A DNA stretch of 64,000 nucleotides, from assembly GCF_004335085.1 (NCBI RefSeq), contig NZ_RQRS01000003.1, positions 186,001-250,000 of the forward strand, read 5' to 3'. This document shows, in pieces, positions 52,750 to 61,036 of this stretch. Numbering within the stretch: position 1 is the first letter of the stretch; each line of letters starts with the position of its first letter. The notes under the pieces are model-generated. The model saw nothing but the letters and a program-made list of their open reading frames with translations, searched no databases and was not told the DNA's origin. The DNA comes from Pedobacter nototheniae (GTDB lineage: Bacteria; Bacteroidota; Bacteroidia; Sphingobacteriales; Sphingobacteriaceae). The position numbers were made by a program, and so were the translations under genes.

Positions 52750-53095
52750 CTTGGTGATGATCTGGAATGGCTTGGTAACGGTCTGGAATGACTTGGTAAC
52801 GGTCGCAATTGGCTTGGTAACGGTCTGGAATGACTTGGTAACGGTCGCAATTGGCTTGGTAGCGGTCGCAATTGACTTGGTAATGATCCGGAATGGCTTG
52901 GTAACGGTCGCAATTGGCTTGGTAATGATCCGGAATGGCTTGGTAACGGTCGCAATTGACTTGGTAACGGTCGCAATTGGCTTGGTAACAGTCGCAATTG
53001 GCTTGGTAACAGTCGCAATTGGCTTGGTAACAGTCACAATTGACTTGGCAACGGTCGCAATTGACTTGGTAATGGTCTAGAACGACTTGGTAATA
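52750..53095. repeat. 21-bp tandem array, 16 full units, no indels
   Basis: CTTGG recurs at 52750, 52771, 52792 and so on to 53086, exactly every 21 bases (17 occurrences). The common unit is CTTGGTAACGGTCGCAATTG plus G or A. Two unit types alternate irregularly: one with GGTCGCAATT, one with GGTCTGGAAT or GATCCGGAAT. Because 21 is divisible by three, five of six frames stay open across the array, but none has a credible start or resembles a protein. The array lies between the divergent-end of a DUF4286-type gene (start side) and the 3' end of the TPR gene. Confidence 0.95.
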
Positions 53096-53131
53096 ATAGC
53101 CTCTCTCAAAATAAACAAATTGGCCTCATTC

Positions 53132-54955
53132 TTAAACCCCATCACCCCTTAAATTCCTAAACCTTTTTCGGGCTTCGGCACTAAACATACTGCCTGGATA
53201 ATCAGTAATCAGTTTTTGGAAATATATTTTAGCCTGGGCCAAATCATTCAGCTTCTTTTCGTATAAATCGGCCAGCGTAAAAAGGGCATCATCGGTCCAA
53301 ATGCCATCCTTAAAATCTTCAGCAACCTTTTTTAATATATCTGCGGCAGCTTGAAAATCATTTGCTTTTAAAAGAATTTTAGCTTTGCTCATCATTACTG
53401 CATCCGTCAAACTATTTTGAGGATAAGCAATTGCAATGCTATCCAACTTTTTTATAGCTTGTGCGGGTAGGTTTCTAAACAATAACATCTCTGCATCGGC
53501 GTACATTTTTAGGGCGTTGCTATCCGCTGGCGTTTGGATGTTATCTGTAATTAATAAACTTAAGTTTAAGGCATCGTTAGCAATTAGCTGGGAGGTTGCT
53601 GCTTTTAAAACCAGACACTGTCCGTTGCTATATTCGAAATTACCCTGGTAAAAAGAAAGTTTCGCACTTCTGAAACGGGCTTCATTGCCAATGGCTTGTC
53701 CTTCAAATTGCTTGCTTACCTGCTCGTAAACTAAAAAGGCTTCCCAGGGTTGGTTGGTTAAAATATAAACATCACCTAAATCTAATTTCAGCTGACCGAT
53801 ATCTACAGTATTTATTCCTGGAATTTTTAGCGCTTCTTCCAATGCAATTTCTGCCTTTTCGGGATGTTTTAAATAATAAGCCTGCAAGTTAGCCCACTTT
53901 TTGATGGCGAATAAGGTGTTTTTATTTTTGCCATATTCATCAAGTAAAGTCTGATAATCTTTCGCTAAAGCCTCTAAATCCACAACATTATATTTTCCAG
54001 GCGTTTGTATGTTGTATTTTGTGTTTAATAATTCAATTTTTGAAGGCAAATAATAAGCATTTTCCTTACCCTTGGTTATTAAATACTCGTATGCTTTAAT
54101 CGCAGTATCATATGCGTTGTTATCAACAAAAGTGTAAATGGTATTAAATAAAGTTCCACCATCAGCCTTTGTACGTTTATCAAAAGCTATTAACTGGCGT
54201 AAAGCCATATCATATTCTTGTTGTTGAATATAATTCCAGGTTAAAAGCTGAACATAGATTTCGGCATCGGGCTCTTTTTGCATTTTCTTTAAAATACCGA
54301 TCTGAAAGTTTTGATAATCATTTTTATCTTCAAAAATAGCAGGTAAAACAGCTTCAGCCTGTGCTAGTAACTGCGGCATGGTGCTTAATGCATCTAAATA
54401 TTCTTGCATTAGCATGGGTTTATCTTTCTTAAACCTGTAAATATTAAGTAGTTCGAAGGTAAAAAGCTGGTTATTATCAAGGAGTTTTCTGCCTTGCTTA
54501 AAGGTTTGAATAGCAAATTCATAATTTTCAAACCGATAGAAATTATTGGCGAGTGACCTTATTTTATACTCATCCTTTGGAAGCTTATTAATGGCCTCCG
54601 TAAAAATTTTACTGGCAGCTGGTAAATCACCTTTTTCCTGATAAAGTTTGCCCAAAGCAATCAAATAAATATCGTTTTGAGGTGTTTGTTTCACTTGCTT
54701 TTTTACAAGCTTTTCTGCAACGTCATATTTTTTTAGTTTAAGTAGGCAATTAAAATATAAATCGAAGTAGGCCTCATTATTAGGGCTGGCATAAAGTTTC
54801 TCTAAAAGAAGGGCTGCTTTTTCGTAATCACCCTCTTGATAATATTGAATAGCTAAAGAACTTTCATCGGGTGCAATTTGTTGGTTAGGGCGAAATATCT
54901 GAGCATTTACTCCGTTGTACAGAAAGAAAAACACGATGAAAAGTAAACGCTTCAT
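53132..54955 (-). CDS. Exported tetratricopeptide-repeat protein
   Basis: This 607-residue protein has a signal peptide ending in NAQ (about residue 19). It is then built of TPR-like helical pairs: ALQYYQEGDYEKAALLLEKL-type unit near 30-52, LIALGKLYQEKGDLPAASKI, NNFYRFENYEFAIQTFKQGR, and at the end LFTLADLYEKKLNDLAQAKI. The last repeats, with TDYPGSMFSAEARKRFRNLR, resemble the YfiO/CpoB-like 'PGS..A..A' unit. A periplasmic scaffold role is likely; partner unknown. It is divergent from the S9-like gene. Confidence 0.85.
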   Translation of the reverse strand: MKRLLFIVFFFLYNGVNAQIFRPNQQIAPDESSLAIQYYQEGDYEKAALLLEKLYASPNNEAYFDLYFNCLLKLKKYDVAEKLVKKQVKQTPQNDIYLIALGKLYQEKGDLPAASKIFTEAINKLPKDEYKIRSLANNFYRFENYEFAIQTFKQGRKLLDNNQLFTFELLNIYRFKKDKPMLMQEYLDALSTMPQLLAQAEAVLPAIFEDKNDYQNFQIGILKKMQKEPDAEIYVQLLTWNYIQQQEYDMALRQLIAFDKRTKADGGTLFNTIYTFVDNNAYDTAIKAYEYLITKGKENAYYLPSKIELLNTKYNIQTPGKYNVVDLEALAKDYQTLLDEYGKNKNTLFAIKKWANLQAYYLKHPEKAEIALEEALKIPGINTVDIGQLKLDLGDVYILTNQPWEAFLVYEQVSKQFEGQAIGNEARFRSAKLSFYQGNFEYSNGQCLVLKAATSQLIANDALNLSLLITDNIQTPADSNALKMYADAEMLLFRNLPAQAIKKLDSIAIAYPQNSLTDAVMMSKAKILLKANDFQAAADILKKVAEDFKDGIWTDDALFTLADLYEKKLNDLAQAKIYFQKLITDYPGSMFSAEARKRFRNLRGDGV

Positions 54956-55167
54956 ACCTCTAAATTAAAAGATTTAAATGTAGTTAAAAAGAGGTAAAGC
55001 AGAAAGCGAAAGAAATCAATAGCTTTTTGTAGTATTTTATTTATTCAATAATAATGTTACTTCTGTTTTGGTTTACAAACTTATTTAAAATCCTAAATTG
55101 AACCACATCATCCCTATACTTTAGTAACATTGTTGGTGTATATCATAGTTTAAATACTCATGATATT

Positions 55168-55175
55168 TATTTTTG
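55168..55175 (+). promoter_or_regulatory. -7 box upstream of the S9-like lipoprotein gene
   Basis: TATTTTTG matches TAnnTTTG exactly. It lies 20 bases before the ATG at 55196 and inside the longer reading from 55160, which argues for 55196 as the start. The following CCCGGGGGGAA is unusually GC-rich for this region and may act as a rare Shine-Dalgarno-like element. Confidence 0.5.
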
Positions 55176-55195
55176 TGCTCCCGGGGGGAAATTAT

Positions 55196-57082
55196 ATGGT
55201 TAATAGAGTTTTGATAATGGTGATGGTTGCTTTGTTTTGTGCTTGTAAAGGCTTCAGAAAGGAGAAAACTATACCTATTGATGATTTCTTTAAAACGCAG
55301 GATAAGGCTTATTATCATATCTCTCCTGACGGTAAAAGCTTGTCGTACGTTAAACTACAGGATAAGAAAAATAATCTTTTTGTTGAAGATTTAGCAACAG
55401 GCAAAAGCTTGCAATTAACTCACCTTACTGAGAAAAATTTAGGCTTTTATTTCTGGACTAGCAATAACGAATTAATCTACTATACAAAAGATGATTCGAG
55501 AGACAGAAAATCTGATCTTTTTGTGATTAATAAAGATGGAACCAGGCAAATTCAACTGGGTTCTAACGAGAAAGCAAAGATAGATGTTTTGGAAAATCAA
55601 CTTATTGATGATAAATATATAATCGTTTCTTCCAATAAACGAGATTCGTCTGTTTTTGATGTATACCGATTAAATGTTAGAAATGGCAAGATGGATATTG
55701 CCGCGAAAAACCCAGGCAATATCACCAATTGGATTACCGATGATAAGGGGATTTTGAAAATGGCAATTTCGAGTGATGGTGTAAATAAAACGCTTTTATA
55801 TCGCGAAAATGAAAATCAATCTTTTAAGCCCGTTATTACCAATAATTTTAAAACTACACTGAATCCCGTTGCAATAGCAGAAAACCAGTCTGATGTGCTT
55901 TATGCTATTTCTAATGTTAACAGGGATAAAAATGCTTTGGTAGAGCTTGATCTTAAAACTGGAAAGGAGAAAAAAATCCTTTTCGCTAATGATACCTTAA
56001 ATGTGGTTGAGGCAAAGTATTCGAGAACGAAAAAGAAAATGATTTTTGTAACCTGCGAGACTTGGAAAAAAGAAAAATTCTATCTGGATTCTACAACGAG
56101 GGTTAATTATAATAAGATTGATGCTTTACTGCCAGGTACCGAGTGGCAAGTGGAAGATAAGGACAAGCTTGATAATGTTTTTGTGGTTAGAACCTTTACG
56201 GATAAAAACCCAGGATCTTATTATTTATATTTCGCTAATCAGAATAAGCTTAGAAAACTGGCTGATGTAAATTCTTCTATCAAGGAAGATGATATGTGCG
56301 ATATGAAGCCGATAAGCTATAAAAGTGTAGATGGATTAACTATTAATGGTTATTTAACCTTGCCGAAAAATAAAAAGGCTACAAATTTACCTTTAGTTGT
56401 GCTTCCGCACGATGGCCCTGTATGGCGCAATAGCTGGGGTTATAATGCCGATGTTCAGTTTTTGGCTAACCGTGGTTATGCAGTTTTACAGGTAAATTAC
56501 CGAGGCTCTATCGGTTATGGGAAAGCGTTTTATGCTGCAGGTTTTAAACAACTAAGCGATAAGGTACAAGATGATGTTAATGCTGGAGTAAAGTGGCTAA
56601 TTGATCAAAAAATTGTAAATTCAAAAAAGGTAGCCATTTACGGTAATGGCTTTGGTGGTTATATTGCATTAAACTGCTTATATAAAAACCCTGATTTATA
56701 CAGCTGTGGTGGCTCAAATTCTGGAGTAATTAACCTGTTTAGTTACTTTAAAATGATTCCTCCATTTTTAAAATCTAAATTGCAGATGTATTACGAAATA
56801 GTTGGCAACCCAATAACTGATACCGAATATGTGCGTTCGGCATCTCCGGTTTTTCATGCTGATCGGTTTCATGCACCAGTTTTTATTGCGCAAAACCCTA
56901 AAGATCCTCATGCTAATATTGCCGAAGGAATACAGTTTATTAAGGAGTTGCAAAAAAGAAACGTACCCGTAACGCATATTGAAAAAGAAGAAGGCCCTGA
57001 TCCTATAAAAAGACAGCAAAGCCGATTAATAATGTATAAAGCATTGGAGCAATTTTTAAAAGATAATATCAACAGGAAATAA
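55196..57082 (+). CDS. S9 (prolyl-oligopeptidase) family lipoprotein lacking catalytic Ser and His
   Basis: Started at ATG 55196 this is a 628-residue lipoprotein (lipid Cys at 17, in ALFCACKG). Residues 30-370 look like a beta-propeller (YHISPDGKSLSYVKLQDKKN, then DLFVINKDGTRQIQLG). The C-terminal alpha/beta-hydrolase domain has PLVVLPHDGPVWRNSWGYN and LANRGYAVLQVNYRGSIGYG. The nucleophile elbow reads GNGFGG (483-488), with Gly485 in place of Ser. Asp570 is retained, but the His position reads EEGPDPIK (Asp602). It is thus probably not a peptidase. A histidine kinase gene follows after three bases, so a ligand-binding or sensor-partner role is likely. Confidence 0.85.
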   Translation: MVNRVLIMVMVALFCACKGFRKEKTIPIDDFFKTQDKAYYHISPDGKSLSYVKLQDKKNNLFVEDLATGKSLQLTHLTEKNLGFYFWTSNNELIYYTKDDSRDRKSDLFVINKDGTRQIQLGSNEKAKIDVLENQLIDDKYIIVSSNKRDSSVFDVYRLNVRNGKMDIAAKNPGNITNWITDDKGILKMAISSDGVNKTLLYRENENQSFKPVITNNFKTTLNPVAIAENQSDVLYAISNVNRDKNALVELDLKTGKEKKILFANDTLNVVEAKYSRTKKKMIFVTCETWKKEKFYLDSTTRVNYNKIDALLPGTEWQVEDKDKLDNVFVVRTFTDKNPGSYYLYFANQNKLRKLADVNSSIKEDDMCDMKPISYKSVDGLTINGYLTLPKNKKATNLPLVVLPHDGPVWRNSWGYNADVQFLANRGYAVLQVNYRGSIGYGKAFYAAGFKQLSDKVQDDVNAGVKWLIDQKIVNSKKVAIYGNGFGGYIALNCLYKNPDLYSCGGSNSGVINLFSYFKMIPPFLKSKLQMYYEIVGNPITDTEYVRSASPVFHADRFHAPVFIAQNPKDPHANIAEGIQFIKELQKRNVPVTHIEKEEGPDPIKRQQSRLIMYKALEQFLKDNINRK

Positions 57083-57085
57083 CGT

Positions 57086-58753
57086 ATGGCACTGGATAAA
57101 GAAAGCGGCTATCGTAAAAACTTTCTGCTTATTGTAACTTTTATTGTTCTCATTTCTATTTTATTTATCATTTCGCTGTTTTTAGCTTTTAACTTCAGCA
57201 AAAAATATATAGAAAATGAGTTTGTATCTGAAAAGGTAAACGTACTGGAGCAAACGATTAAACCTTACAATGATTTTTTTCAAATTAAGATGCCGCAGGT
57301 ATCTTATTATAGCGGTTACCTGGATTCGGCCTCGGCATCAAGATTTGCCGATACCACAACGCTTAAGTATCCTTTTGTAACTAAAATTACCTTTTACGAT
57401 TCTGAGGTGAAAAATATGCCCGTTAGAGATGGCGTAAACTCTAAATCTTTTGGTTTCGGACCTAAAAATATTTATCAATTCGGGAAAAAAGTTCCAGCTG
57501 ATTCAATTAAAATCTACTCAGAAGAAAATAGAAGATCTTTTGATGTAAATAGTGATTTTAATCCAATGGCTTTACAATTGCTAAGTTATATTGGTAGATT
57601 GGATACCGCAAAAGTACCTGGGCAGGAAGAGCTATTTACCAATTTCTCTGTAGTGGCATCCAATAAAATTACTTATTTAAATATTCCAAGTTTCGAAGAG
57701 CTGAAGGTATATAAGGAGATGCTCCATAAAAAACTGCCTCAAGCACCGGTTTATAAATTGGGGATGTTTGTTTTTCAGCTTGATCCAAATAAGATTAAAA
57801 TTATTAACACCAAGCCTTCGCTTTTTCAAAGCATAAAGGTAGAAGCGCTTACTTATGATCCGATTAATATATCGGATGATAATTTAACAACAGAAATTGC
57901 ACTGCCCAATGCCTTTTCTAATTTTAAGTTATTCTTCATCTCTTCAAAGGATCATATTAAAAAAGAGATATTTATTTACTTTTTGCCAATTGCCGTAGTG
58001 CTTTTACTTGTTTATGGCGTATTGTTACTCATTGCATTTTTAATTTTCCGTAACTTAAACATCAATAGTAAAATGTTTAAGTTACAGTACGATTTTGTAA
58101 ATAACCTTACACATGAGTTTAAAACACCTGTAAGCGTAATAAAAATTGCTGGTAATAACATTAAAAGTGCAACATCACTATCAGAAAGAGAACTTAGTTT
58201 ATACGGTAAAATATTAGATGAAGAAGCCGATAAACTTAATGGTTTAATGAATAAGTTGCTCGCCTTTACGCAAATTGAAAATAAAGCCATTAAGCTAAAT
58301 GAGGAAGAAGTTAATATTCGCGATTTTATAGAAAGTACGGTAGAATCTCATACTTTAAAGCACCCAGATTTTAACATGACTTATGAAGTTGTGGGCTTTA
58401 AAACCTTTATTACAGACCCGGTATTGCTGGGGAGTTTGTTTGATAACCTTGCAGAAAATGCCTACAAATATTCTAAGCCTGATAAGAAGATATTACACAT
58501 TAGCGCAAAGCTAATTAAGGGGGTTTTGGTATTTAGGTTTACTGATAAGGGAATTGGAATACAATCGAGCGAATTAAATAATATATTTAAGAAGTTTTTC
58601 AGAATCCAGAATGAATATAACCAAATGGGAAGCGTAGGGCTAGGTTTGGCATTCTGCAAAGAACTGGTTAACTTTATGCAGGGAGAAATTACCGTAAGAA
58701 GTAAGGTAGGCATGGGTACAGAGTTTAAAATTGTACTGCCTTATAATAATTAG
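57086..58753 (+). CDS. Sensor histidine kinase
   Basis: This 555-residue kinase has membrane segments at about 12-35 and 297-322 around a periplasmic domain of about 260 residues that I do not recognise. The H-box is LTHEFKTPVSVIK with His343; N-box DNLAENAYKYSKP, then DKGIGI and GLGLAFCKELVNFM complete the ATPase. No HAMP domain is evident between the second membrane segment and the H-box. It starts three bases after the S9-like gene, and a response regulator gene follows by 79 bases. The three probably form one signalling unit. Confidence 0.93.
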   Translation: MALDKESGYRKNFLLIVTFIVLISILFIISLFLAFNFSKKYIENEFVSEKVNVLEQTIKPYNDFFQIKMPQVSYYSGYLDSASASRFADTTTLKYPFVTKITFYDSEVKNMPVRDGVNSKSFGFGPKNIYQFGKKVPADSIKIYSEENRRSFDVNSDFNPMALQLLSYIGRLDTAKVPGQEELFTNFSVVASNKITYLNIPSFEELKVYKEMLHKKLPQAPVYKLGMFVFQLDPNKIKIINTKPSLFQSIKVEALTYDPINISDDNLTTEIALPNAFSNFKLFFISSKDHIKKEIFIYFLPIAVVLLLVYGVLLLIAFLIFRNLNINSKMFKLQYDFVNNLTHEFKTPVSVIKIAGNNIKSATSLSERELSLYGKILDEEADKLNGLMNKLLAFTQIENKAIKLNEEEVNIRDFIESTVESHTLKHPDFNMTYEVVGFKTFITDPVLLGSLFDNLAENAYKYSKPDKKILHISAKLIKGVLVFRFTDKGIGIQSSELNNIFKKFFRIQNEYNQMGSVGLGLAFCKELVNFMQGEITVRSKVGMGTEFKIVLPYNN

Positions 58754-58832
58754 AAATTGAAAAGCTGGAGCGTTGCTGGTAAACTTTATAAGCTTACAAC
58801 CTTCAAACTTTTATAACATAACAGAAATATAA

Positions 58833-59522
58833 ATGTCTAAAGAAGTAAAAATATTAATCGTAGAAGATGATGAAAATCTTCGCTTTTTAGTTGCACATCG
58901 TTTAAAAACAGAAGGTTATAATGTATTAGAGGCTCATGATGGGGATGCAGGTGAAAGAATGATTTTGGCAGATCAACCTGATATTGTTTTAATGGACTGG
59001 ATGTTGCCAGGTAAACAGGGTTCTGATGTTTGCGAAAGTGTACGCGGACAGGGTTTTGAAAACCTGATTATTATGATGACGGCAAAGGCACAGGATGTAG
59101 ATAAAATTGATGCTTACAATTTTGGCGCTTCGGATTATATCACTAAGCCATTTAATATGGATGTTTTAGTTGCCATGCTAGAAAGTAAGGTTAAGTTTAT
59201 CGTAAATAAAGACATGGCCGAGATTCATCGTTTTGGCAATATGGAGCATCATCCAAATATTCATACTTTATTTAGAGATGGTAGAAAGATTGAGCTAACG
59301 ATTTTAGAAAATCGTATTCTGCTTTACTTTTTGCGTAACCCTGGTAAGGTTATTAATCGTGATGAATTAATGTTAGTGGTTTGGGGTTACAACTCTGATG
59401 TAAATACCAGAACATTGGATATGCACATTGTTCGTTTACGCAAGAAAATAGAATTAAATCCTGATAACCCTCAGTTATTGCAAACGGTGCGTGGCGTAGG
59501 CTACCGCTTTAATGCAGGGTAA
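58833..59522 (+). CDS. OmpR/PhoB-type response regulator
   Basis: This 229-residue protein has a receiver domain (1-120) with acidic pocket Asp12/Asp13, phosphoacceptor Asp55 in IVLMDWMLPG, and Lys in YITKPF. The C-terminal winged helix (about 130-228) contains LTILENRILLYFLRNPGKVI, the transactivation-loop region NTRTLDMHIVRLRKKI and RGVGYRF at the end. It is the expected partner of the upstream kinase. It should bind DNA; targets are unknown, although the S9-like lipoprotein operon is a natural candidate. Confidence 0.94.
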   Translation: MSKEVKILIVEDDENLRFLVAHRLKTEGYNVLEAHDGDAGERMILADQPDIVLMDWMLPGKQGSDVCESVRGQGFENLIIMMTAKAQDVDKIDAYNFGASDYITKPFNMDVLVAMLESKVKFIVNKDMAEIHRFGNMEHHPNIHTLFRDGRKIELTILENRILLYFLRNPGKVINRDELMLVVWGYNSDVNTRTLDMHIVRLRKKIELNPDNPQLLQTVRGVGYRFNAG

Positions 59523-59523
59523 T

Positions 59524-59690
59524 TGAATTATTGAGTTTTGAATGAGAGAGTTTTGAATGACTGAGTTTTGAATGAGTGAATGAGAGAATTATTGAATGAA
59601 TGGATAAGGCGTAATGTCTAAATTCTCTCATTCAATAATTCCTTCATTCAATAATTCTCTCATTCAATAATTCAGTCCTTCAATAATTAA
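59524..59690. repeat. TGAATGA-type iterated inverted repeat between convergent genes
   Basis: The left half (59524-59600) is built of TTTTGAATGA(G) words, the right half (59622-59690) of their complements TCATTCAATAATTC. A perfect 24-base inverted repeat is at 59577-59600 and 59643-59666 (core GAGAGAATTATTGAATGA). It lies between convergent genes and may end both transcripts. It shares CATTCACTCATTCAAAAC with 18774-18791. Confidence 0.8.
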
Positions 59691-60953
59691 TTAAGCTCTC
59701 TTTAGGGTGAAGATTGTAATCTCCGGTAAAATGCCAACTCTACCAGGATAGCCTAAAAACCCGTAACCAACATTAACATAAAGTTGTTGTTGTTTCTCTC
59801 TATATAAGCCCGCCCATTCTTTATAAATATATTGAATTGGGCTCCATTGATATTCTTTTAAGCGAACGCCAAATTGCATGCCATGTGTATGACCGCTAAA
59901 CATGGCATCAATTTGAGGGTATTTTTCCAGCACTTCTCCACGCCAATGCGAAGGATCATGGCTTAACAGAAGTTTTACAGGTAAATCATCTGTATTTTTA
60001 ACGGCAAGTTCCATTTTACCATATTTAGGAAATCGACCCATCCCCCAGTTTTCAATCCCTAAAATTCCTATTTCTTCACCATCAACTTTTAAACGTCTGT
60101 TTTCGTTCATAAGCAAATCGTAGCCCATAATTTTATGTACATCAACCATATCTTTCAGGTTTTTTACTTTTGCAGGAGAAGATTCCTTACCAAAGTAATA
60201 ATCACCATAATCATGGTTTCCTAAGCTAGAAAAAACACCGAGTGGGGCCTTAACTTTAGCAAAAATATCTTGATAATCTTTAACCTCATTCGTTAGGTTA
60301 TTTACCAAATCGCCGGTGAAGAAGATAAAGTCCGTTTTTTCTGCCAACAACATTTCTACACCACCTTTAACAGCTGTTTTGTTATAGAAACTGCCTGAAT
60401 GAATATCGGATATTTGCCCCATTCTAATGCCATCAAAAGCCCTTGGAAGGTTGGGTAAAATTAAATCAACTTTTCTTACCTGATAATCATAAGCGCCAGA
60501 AATAATGCCCCAGCTTAATGAGGTTAATGGAACTGCCGCTGCCACCAAACCCGCTTTAACTAAAAATTCTGATCTTGAAATTGGTTCTGCTTCGTTTGTT
60601 GGTAGAACATTTTCGGTTTTTTGTACTTCTTTTTTCCTGGCAGATCTGGTAAGCTTTATAATTCCTCTTCTTAAATCATCTACCAATAAAAATGGGAGCA
60701 TGGCTAATTTACAAGCTACAGTTAAAAAGAATGCAACTAAAATAATTGCCCTTAATGTTAAAAAGAGATTTAAATAAATGCCACAAAAAACACCTATAAT
60801 CAGTAAAATGCTGTAGCCCCAGTATAAAATACAAAATGCTTTTTTAGTTTTTGGTTTCCACTTTTTAAAAACGGCGATGATAGCTTTGTAACAGTAAACA
60901 TCAAAGGCTATGATAAATATACAAGCAACAATTATTAAGGGTAATCTTCCCAT
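59691..60953 (-). CDS. Membrane-anchored metallophosphoesterase with internal Tat-like signal
   Basis: This 420-residue protein has an N-terminal region with three or four membrane segments (about 3-25, 42-62, 66-92). A Tat-like stretch ISRSEFLVKAG with a hydrophobic run follows at 125-147, then the calcineurin-like phosphoesterase domain: Asp183/His185 in GQISDIHSG, FFTGDLVNN, SSLGNHDYGDYY, LLSHDPSHW and MFSGHTHGMQ, all metal ligands present. The catalytic domain is likely extracytoplasmic. Related proteins act on lipid phosphates or UDP-sugars; the substrate is unknown. Confidence 0.9.
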   Translation of the reverse strand: MGRLPLIIVACIFIIAFDVYCYKAIIAVFKKWKPKTKKAFCILYWGYSILLIIGVFCGIYLNLFLTLRAIILVAFFLTVACKLAMLPFLLVDDLRRGIIKLTRSARKKEVQKTENVLPTNEAEPISRSEFLVKAGLVAAAVPLTSLSWGIISGAYDYQVRKVDLILPNLPRAFDGIRMGQISDIHSGSFYNKTAVKGGVEMLLAEKTDFIFFTGDLVNNLTNEVKDYQDIFAKVKAPLGVFSSLGNHDYGDYYFGKESSPAKVKNLKDMVDVHKIMGYDLLMNENRRLKVDGEEIGILGIENWGMGRFPKYGKMELAVKNTDDLPVKLLLSHDPSHWRGEVLEKYPQIDAMFSGHTHGMQFGVRLKEYQWSPIQYIYKEWAGLYREKQQQLYVNVGYGFLGYPGRVGILPEITIFTLKRA

Positions 60954-60987
60954 TTTACAGGATTTATTGGTTTAATATTAAAAAATA

Positions 60988-61008
60988 AGGCAGGTTTTTG
61001 GCCTGCCT
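60988..61008 (-). terminator. Terminator of the AAA+/VWA operon
   Basis: On the minus strand AGGCAGG-CCAAAAA-CCTGCCT (7-bp stem) is followed by TATTTTTTAATATT. It lies 29 bases past the stop of the AAA+ gene. Confidence 0.85.
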
Positions 61009-61036
61009 AAATTAAATTATTTCTGTTAATAATGTA

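Noticed and set aside
52737..53080. Open frames on both strands across the 21-bp array, encoding seven-residue repeats
   Set aside because: They are forced by a repeat length divisible by three; five of six frames are open, starts are arbitrary and no signal peptide or promoter fits.
52750..53095. CRISPR array
   Set aside because: Units are contiguous at 21 bp with no unique spacers, and no cas genes are present.
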